Positions 58,459 to 64,000 of a stretch of DNA of 64,000 nucleotides are shown one piece after another (the stretch's first letter is position 1; each line of letters starts with the position of its first letter). Made by a program: the position numbers and the translations under genes. This DNA is from Alisma plantago-aquatica. Taxonomy: Eukaryota > Streptophyta > Magnoliopsida > Alismatales > Alismataceae. The notes under the pieces are model-generated. The model was not told where the DNA came from. It did no database searches and worked only from the letters and a program-made list of their open reading frames with translations. The stretch spans positions 301,458,058 to 301,522,057 of the forward strand of contig OY856409.1 of NCBI GenBank assembly GCA_963693085.1. The letters run 5' to 3'.

Positions 58459-59456
58459 GACATATGATTACAAAATATTTAGTGGGAGCATATTTATATT
58501 CCACATAGTGATGGGGAATAATATCCTTATACTAAAAATATTAAAACCTGGATGAAGGGATTAGGAGAAGCATCCTATGTGATAGGAATTGATATTTATA
58601 GATATAGATCTGGAAATCTTCTTTACCTAATTAAGAACATATAAATTGGCAAAATGTTGAAGGGGTTCAGCATAAAATACTCAATGAGAGAAAATGTGTC
58701 CATGTTCCATGGAGTTGGTCGCTCAGGAACACATGGATAGATACCATATTCATTCACAATTGGATATAGCATATAAGAAATGTTATGTGTGCATCTCATA
58801 TGTATTAGACATGGAGAGAGGATATGTACTCATCCAGTTGTCCCATATGTATTGGACATGACGAGTGGATGTCTGTCAGATGCTAGTAAAAGTCAATGGA
58901 TTTCCATAAAGAACATCATTAAGTACTTGAGAAGCACGAAAAGCATTAGCACCTTGGTTATGGTAATAAGGAAGAGTTGGGTGTAAAGGGTTACACTGAT
59001 GCAAGCTTCTAGAATGACAAATAAAATTAATGATCGCAATCTAAATTTGTGTTTGACCTTAAATAAGAACTGTAATTTGAAAAGTTTTGATCTAGAGATA
59101 GTTGTTTAAATTATATGATAGAAGATGAGTATCTTGGTCTTATGAGAACCAAGAAGGATATTGTATGGATCTAGAAGTTCACATAGATGAACTTGTGGGA
59201 GGTTCCAAACCATTGATGACATAGTAGAAATGTTTTGACAAAAGTGGATCTACTGGCTAGGTAAGGAATGTCAGAGAGCATACTACCACACTTCCATCTC
59301 ATACAAGATGTCGTATAATGAGGAGATGTAAAACTTCCAAAATACCCACTAGAAGCAAACATTGCTAACCCTCTATAAAAGTACTTACGCAACAAAAAAA
59401 TGATGGACATGTTAAGATCACTTGGAATAAGATTCATGGATGATTGATTCTAAGTG
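58459..59456 (+). pseudogene. pol: copia pol relic, part 2: RT end and RNase H (outer element)
   Basis: Resumes in the RT at FxVGAYLYS-like text (58478-58505). After a frame change come GLGEASYVIGIDIYRYRSGN (58555-58625), the diagnostic copia LGEAxYxLGIxIYRDR segment, then KMLKGFSIKYSMRENVSMF. Next is SKSQWISIKNIIKYLRSTKS (58890-58950), as in the HWxAxKxILKYLRxTKD block before RNase H. The tail ends MLRSLGIRFMDD (about 59410-59440). It joins the sequence cut at 49393. Confidence 0.8.
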
Positions 59457-59468
59457 CAAGTGGGAGTC

Positions 59469-60151
59469 TATTCGTATTTATGCCCAGAGAGCCAATCATG
59501 GGATGATTGGAATGTGGCATTAGATACCTAATTTTATAATAATAAAGGTAATTTTGTGTATTATGTTTTTCTCAATCATGAGATGATGTCACATACATAG
59601 TAGATGTCTAAAGAATGATGATTCTTGATGACATATGTCTATAGGTTGATGACATGAACAATGAGATTATATGTATGATAAGAGTACATACATTATTTTT
59701 ATGTCCCTAGATGGATATTACTATGGAAGCAAAATAGACAATAGTAATACATAAGACCAGAGTGTGTTTTGACTGATGACAGAGTCTCATTAGTCATTAT
59801 ATGTGATATCAAGTCAAGAACACATGTACATGTTAGAAAATAGTGTATCAGACAGACCCACCATGAGAGTGATACATGGATACCATGAAATGGTAGTCAG
59901 AATCTGCTCTCATAGTGATAGTGGTGATTGTGGTTCTTAAACCTGAAGTCACTACACTCATCACATGTCGTTTGTTGTACTTAGACATCATCCAATGTGA
60001 CTTTGAATAAGGGTTGCCATAAAGGTGATGCTCATGTACTCTGTGACACATGGGATTGAGTGTGAGTAATGTAAATGGGATTTGTCCCTCCTACAAGAGA
60101 TTGATATCCAGGACACTTGATAAGAGAGACTGAGAAATGTATACCCATATT
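59469..60151 (+). repeat. 3' LTR D of the outer copia element, truncated
   Basis: Begins TATTCGTATTTATGCCC after AAGTGGGAGTC (the TG start mutated to TA). It matches LTR A from 41571 to about 42230 and stops where the Athila-like LTR begins at 60152. The missing part may lie beyond the window. Confidence 0.8.
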
Positions 60152-60489
60152 TGATGCAGCCCTATTTTAGGGCTTCATCTTGTTTCTTTGTGTATCTTAA
60201 TCACATAAAACATAGTAGAATGCAAGTTACATCCCCCAATATGCATATTATTGTCAAATGCACTTATGGACGTTCTTTGCATACGCCTCATGTACTTGGA
60301 CCATGCTTTGGATGGATGAGAGAGAAGGAAGGAGTTCTACGGTTCCTCCACCCATGGAGGAGTCCACAGAAGACCCCAAAGCTCCCTCAACCTACCCCTA
60401 ATGGCCAAGGGTCGACATCAAGCAAAGAAGTCCATTGATCATGAAGTTTCAAAGTGAGTTTTCCACTGAAGACCCTAACATGGATGTGG

Positions 60490-60920
60490 TACCAAGGAAC
60501 GGTCATGTTAGAAAATGCCAAAGTTACATAGTCAACATCAAAATTGCATAACTACAACAACATTGCCAACACGAGTGTGCTACCCAACATGGCCATTCTA
60601 TGAAGCCCCCAAAATGGTTGTGCCGCCCAGCATGGCCATGCTACCAAGGATGAGAATGGGCATGCTGGATAGAATGATCTCCATTTCACCTCCTCCACCA
60701 CAGTCATACTACCCAGCACAACCGTTCTACCTAGCCCTCACCATGGCCATGCTGCTCAGTACGGTCATGTTGCTCAGCACGACTGTGCTACCATCCTTCA
60801 TTTCACCAAAATTCCTCTGACATTTTCCTTTTCCTAGAGCGTTCGTTCTCCACCACCATGGCCATTCCAACCCCCACCCACCACGGTCGTGCTTCCCAGC
60901 ACGACCGTGCTGCTACCTAA
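60490..60920. repeat. palindrome array in the LTR of element 3
   Basis: About twelve units, denser than in element 1. Examples are CAGCATGGCCATGCTACC near 60629, ACGGTCATG at 60761, CAGCACGACTGTGCTACC near 60777, CACCACGGTCGTGC at 60881 and CAGCACGACCGTGCTGC near 60897. Many units are linked by CTACC or CTGCTC spacers. Confidence 0.75.
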
Positions 60921-60987
60921 ACGTTAGCTTTTTCTGCATTGTTTTTCCAACTATACCCCTACATACCCTAGTGCTTCCACCACCACC

Positions 60988-60995
60988 TATATATA
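60988..60995 (+). promoter_or_regulatory. TATA box of the element 3 LTR
   Basis: TATATATA in CACCTATATATACATGGG, as at 415 and 8712. Confidence 0.65.
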
Positions 60996-62609
60996 CATGG
61001 GTGGCATCCACAACACTAGGTTAGCTGCCATTACTCCCCCTACCTACTCTAGAGCATTCATCACCATCTTCCTTGCATTCAAGCCATCCACCCACCATTT
61101 TCACCTCATTTCCACCATAGAAACCTAGTTTTCTAGGTTTTCTACTATAATCCCCTTCATTTCCATGCCCTTCACCCACCTTGGAAGAGGGAGATCATTC
61201 TACAGTAGCTAGGAGGTGAAGAATAAGAAGATACTCCGAGCTCCATGGATTCCTATCCCTTTCTTCTCATTTCTTCTTTTGTATGAGCATGTCTAGTTAA
61301 GCCTCTAGTGGTGGGCTGTTTGGGGTTAAAATGTGACTTTGATACCATGTTGGGGGAAAATAACTTGTATTGAACATAATTTCATTCTATGATGATTGTC
61401 TCTTGCTTCTATCTCATTTCCCATTATTTTGCATGTGGTTTGTGATTTTAAACATAGATTTCTTGTTTTGTGATGCTTGATGACACTTAGATTCTAGGGG
61501 AAAATGGGATGTATGAGGCAATCTTAGAAATGGATCCTAGGTCCAATTAGTGGATCCTTATCTAGCCCCCTTTGTTCCTACATACATCCCCTTTCTTCTA
61601 CAAGTAGGTGTGAGATCTAAGTAGCTAGTGTAAGTGTGATTAGTGCAATAGCCTAGAGTTTCCTAAAGGCTAGATGGCAAGTAACATGAGGTGAAACACC
61701 CTCATCTCTACTCCCATTCCTACCCTTGGTTCTCGATTGCCCTAATACCACTTACCCTAGAAACCTATACTTGCCAAGTCCTTTTCGAATTACACCTAGC
61801 CCTAGTTTTCCAACTAGTAGCATAAGGTATATTCCAATATCACTTGCCTTGTTGTCTGGTTTGGCAATCTAGATTGAAATATTAGAATTGCATGCTATGT
61901 TAACCTTCCCCAAACTAATATCAAGTTTCATTCCCAAACAGCCCACCTATCCATCTTATTGCTTAAAATCCTCTCTGGCCTTCTTAGCTTGTTAATGCTA
62001 GTTTAGTCAATTGCCTTTGTTAATTCTTAGCTAATTGCTTAGTTCTTGATAATTAGTTTTTGCTCAAGTAGTTAGGGCTCCTTTGAGCTTGCTTGTATTA
62101 ATTTAGCTAACTAGTGATAACTTAGACTCTTGCTTGTATTAATGCTTAGCTTGCCCCTTAGTTGATAATTTGCCTTGCTAAGTGTAGTGTAAATCCTTGC
62201 TCTAGCTTAGTTTCTTGTCTTGCCTAGTTTCTTAGTCCTAACTTGCTTAGAGTAATCTGAAGCTTTTGTTAACCTAGTTTCTTTCTTGTTGTTTCTTTCT
62301 TGAAATCGTAGCATAATCAACCAAAACCAACTTTAAACCCTCAAACCCTAGACTGCACTTTAGGAACATAGCTAATAATAACCTAGCTCTAGTGCCCCCT
62401 CTTTCTCTGAGGATCGGCCCTAATCTTACCACTTGCCTATACTATAGCATGACCCTATGCACTTGTGGGTACATGTGATTAGTTGAGCATGTGTGTTGGA
62501 CTAGGTTCATATATAAATTCTGAGAGATCTGTGTGTTTTCCCTTAGGGTTTCATCTAGTCACCTTTAGTTGGCTAGTGTGTGGCCTTGAGAAGATCACAC
62601 CATACTTTC

Positions 62610-62627
62610 TGGCACCATTTCCGGGGA
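62610..62627 (+). promoter_or_regulatory. primer binding site, tRNA-Asp type (element 3)
   Basis: TGGCACCATTTCCGGGGA, 15/18 to the tRNA-Asp complement, 10 bases after the LTR end. Confidence 0.85.
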
Positions 62628-62879
62628 TAGAGGTGCTCGGCCTAGCTAGTTAGTGTATCTTATCTTTTCCTACTTCCCTCACCATTATTATTCTTTATTC
62701 TTTGTTTACTTTTGCATACTATCTTTCTAACTTGGCTATTGTTGCTTATTTGTGTATTGTGCAGGTGACAGTTGTGCATGCACAATATGTGTTTGACTTG
62801 TACCGACTTGGTGTTATACAACCCCGAGATAGATAGAAGGAGATGCCAAATCCACCACAAACAACACCAATCAGTTGAA

Positions 62880-63444
62880 ATGGACAACAATGGTCCTCAT
62901 GGTGAAGCTCAATCACAACCCCATGGGCCCTCTCCATGAGTACTTCGCCATGGGGAACTACATCTCTCTAATTGACACCCTTGTTGACCAAATGTCAGGT
63001 CAAAAATTCTCCATTCTACCCACCCTTCTCGGACTCCTTCCTACTTACTATGGAATGGAGAACAAGAACCCCTACCACCATATCAACACCTTCCTTGAAA
63101 CTTGTTCCACTTTCCACACACCCGCCTCCACCAATGACTCAATCTGAAGAACCATCTTCCCCTTCTCTATGAAAGAAAAATCCAAGAAATGGTACATCTC
63201 CAAGCCTGAGTTGGTGACATGGAAAACAGTGAAGAATGAGTTTCTTAAGAAGTTCTACATGATTGCCAAGTTGACCCAAATGCGAAGATATATTACCTCC
63301 TTCTCAAAAAAAGAGATTGAAGCCTTCCATGAGGTGTGCGAAAGGTTCTAAAAGCTCTTATGTGACTTCCCTCATCATGAGGTACCTTTGTGGCAGCTGG
63401 TTCAAAAATTCTACACCGGGCTAGTTGTGTTGAGCCAAAATAAT
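62880..63444 (+). pseudogene. gag: Athila-type gag relic (element 3), cut by an insertion
   Basis: The ATG at 62880 starts MDNNGPHGEAQSQPHGP. A one-base shift near 62925 moves to the frame with LHEYFAMGNY, LVDQMSGQKFSILPTLLGLL, MENKNPYHHINTFLETCSTF. After the TGA at 63145 it continues FPFSMKEKSKKWY, VTWKTVKNEFLKKFYM and FHEVCERF. A TAA at 63349 precedes KLLCDFPHHEVPLWQLVQKFYTGL. It matches gag of element 1 segment by segment and ends at LSQNN where TGTGACGTCC begins. Confidence 0.85.
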
Positions 63445-64000
63445 TGTGACGTCCCCAGATTTTCTAAAACTTAATCTGACGTGTGACGTCCAAATTGAAA
63501 CCCTCACCTCAGTGAGAATCCCAATTTAAACACCCCACACCAGGCTAAGAAGAATAAAATCAAAGGAGTCAGAAGGAAACAATTAGTAGCACGTGTACAT
63601 GAACAATAATAAAACCATACACACATGTTCACCATTCAACATATAATTACAACATGAATTATTACAACATTTGACATTACATATTGAATAACAAACTTCT
63701 ACATATACATGTACTACATCTAAACTACAGGATCTTAAGACAATAGGTCCACCTGAACATCAGCTCGCCACACAACTCACAACTATCCTGGATCTTCAAG
63801 AGCAAAACCATAACCTAAACAAAAGATTACATGTGGTACACGTCAGCACAATATTCAAGAATATTGTACGGAGTACGCCTACATGTCTTTTATTTACCTC
63901 TCATCATATCTTGGCAATAAGATAAAACTAATACTTGGCAGTAACATAAGAATATAAGAAAAGCATATACTTGCACAAAGATATTCATTAACAAAAGCGA
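63445..64000. repeat. start of another LTR, probably chromovirus type
   Basis: Begins TGTGACGTCCCCAGATTTTC inside gag of element 3 and runs to the window end. The style (TGTGACGTCC start, CAGCTCGCCACAC, TACACGTCAGCAC) recalls the left end of the minus-strand chromovirus LTR at 18765, so an antisense Tekay-like LTR is likely. There is no second border to confirm it. The gag text does not resume. Confidence 0.45.

Larger units (their letters stand above)
41571..60151 (+). mobile_element. outer Ty1/copia (Tork-like) element, broken by several insertions
   Basis: 5' LTR A (41571-43536), initiator-Met primer site (43538), leader, gag relic, pol part 1 (47743-49393), the inserted inner copia element (49399-58453), pol part 2 (58459-59456), and 3' LTR D (59469-60151), cut off by the Athila-like LTR at 60152. 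A and D share private text (GTGGCATTAGATAC, CATAGTAGATGTC, GATAAGAGTACATACATT) that B and C lack, so A and D pair. Tork-like placement rests on the UBN2-type gag and the RT wording VDPPEGVKPIGC. All ORFs are broken. Confidence 0.85.
60152..62599 (+). repeat. 5' LTR of Athila-like element 3 (2448 bp)
   Basis: Starts TGATGCAGCCCTATTTTAGG and ends GATCACA at 62599. It aligns with 7966-10319 along its length but is clearly diverged, so it is another copy, not a duplicate. Array 60490-60920, TATA 60988-60995, and a TTAGCTTG-rich U5 (61985-62280). Confidence 0.85.
60152..63444 (+). mobile_element. Athila-like element 3 (5' part), same family as element 1
   Basis: Complete 5' LTR, primer site, leader with the same CCTAGCTAGTTAGT text as at 1373, then gag broken off at 63445 by another LTR. 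It inserted into copia LTR D. The five bases before it are ATATT; the partner duplication is outside the window. Confidence 0.85.

Noticed and set aside
41571..60151. A tandem copia array sharing LTRs (LTR-interior-LTR-interior-LTR)
   Set aside because: The GAAGA duplication at 49394 and 58454, the split RT, and the A-D and B-C pairing show nesting.
1..64000. CRISPR array, operon or bacterial genes
   Set aside because: No regularly spaced identical repeats, and all recognised proteins are plant retroelement proteins. The palindrome arrays are degenerate and irregularly spaced.
1..64000. tRNA or rRNA genes
   Set aside because: None recognised by eye. The tRNA-like matches are short primer sites only; a tRNAscan run would settle it.

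Overview
This is repeat-dense DNA of a land plant, about two thirds A+T by eye. I can support no host gene in it. All recognisable coding sequence belongs to plant-type retroelements: Athila-like Ty3/gypsy with tRNA-Asp-type primer sites, Tekay/Del-like chromoviruses, Tork-like Ty1/copia, RTE LINEs with trinucleotide tails, and plant L1 LINEs with DUF4283, endonuclease, RT and RNase H parts. A short TIR element is also present. Every coding region carries stops or frameshifts, so this is old nested pericentromere-type or intergenic DNA. Species cannot be told.

Layout. 1-10319: Athila-like element 1 with gag and protease relics and an ATHILA-type second ORF; RT, RNase H and integrase are missing. 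10318-13818: a duplicated primer site, then the 3' half and LTR of a different Athila-like element. 13862-14790: an antisense RT relic. 14800-18360: unassigned. 18368-26857: an RTE LINE split by a minus-strand chromovirus made of two 3.4-kb LTRs around only 0.8 kb of non-coding interior. 26985-28200: an L1 scrap, a degenerate tandem repeat, and a chromodomain relic with its LTR. 28490-41262: a second RTE LINE cut twice. One cut is a 6.7-kb LTR-like block that holds its own L1; the other is a nearly complete antisense L1. 41571-60151: an outer copia element holding a TIR element (in a TA microsatellite), an antisense solo LTR, and a second complete copia element (49399-58453) flanked by the perfect 5-bp duplication GAAGA. 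60152-64000: a third Athila-like 5' LTR and gag, cut at 63445 by another LTR element.

There is no operon-like cooperation; the logic is insertion order. Outer elements are oldest and inner ones youngest.

The least expected signal is shared by two unrelated LTR families. Each carries arrays of a short degenerate palindrome in U3 upstream of a clear TATA box, and a second array in its non-coding interior. The palindromes are CACGGCCGTG in the Athila-like family and AACCGATCGGTT in the copia family. Most variants differ by C-to-T or G-to-A changes at CpG. I have not been able to check whether this is already described.
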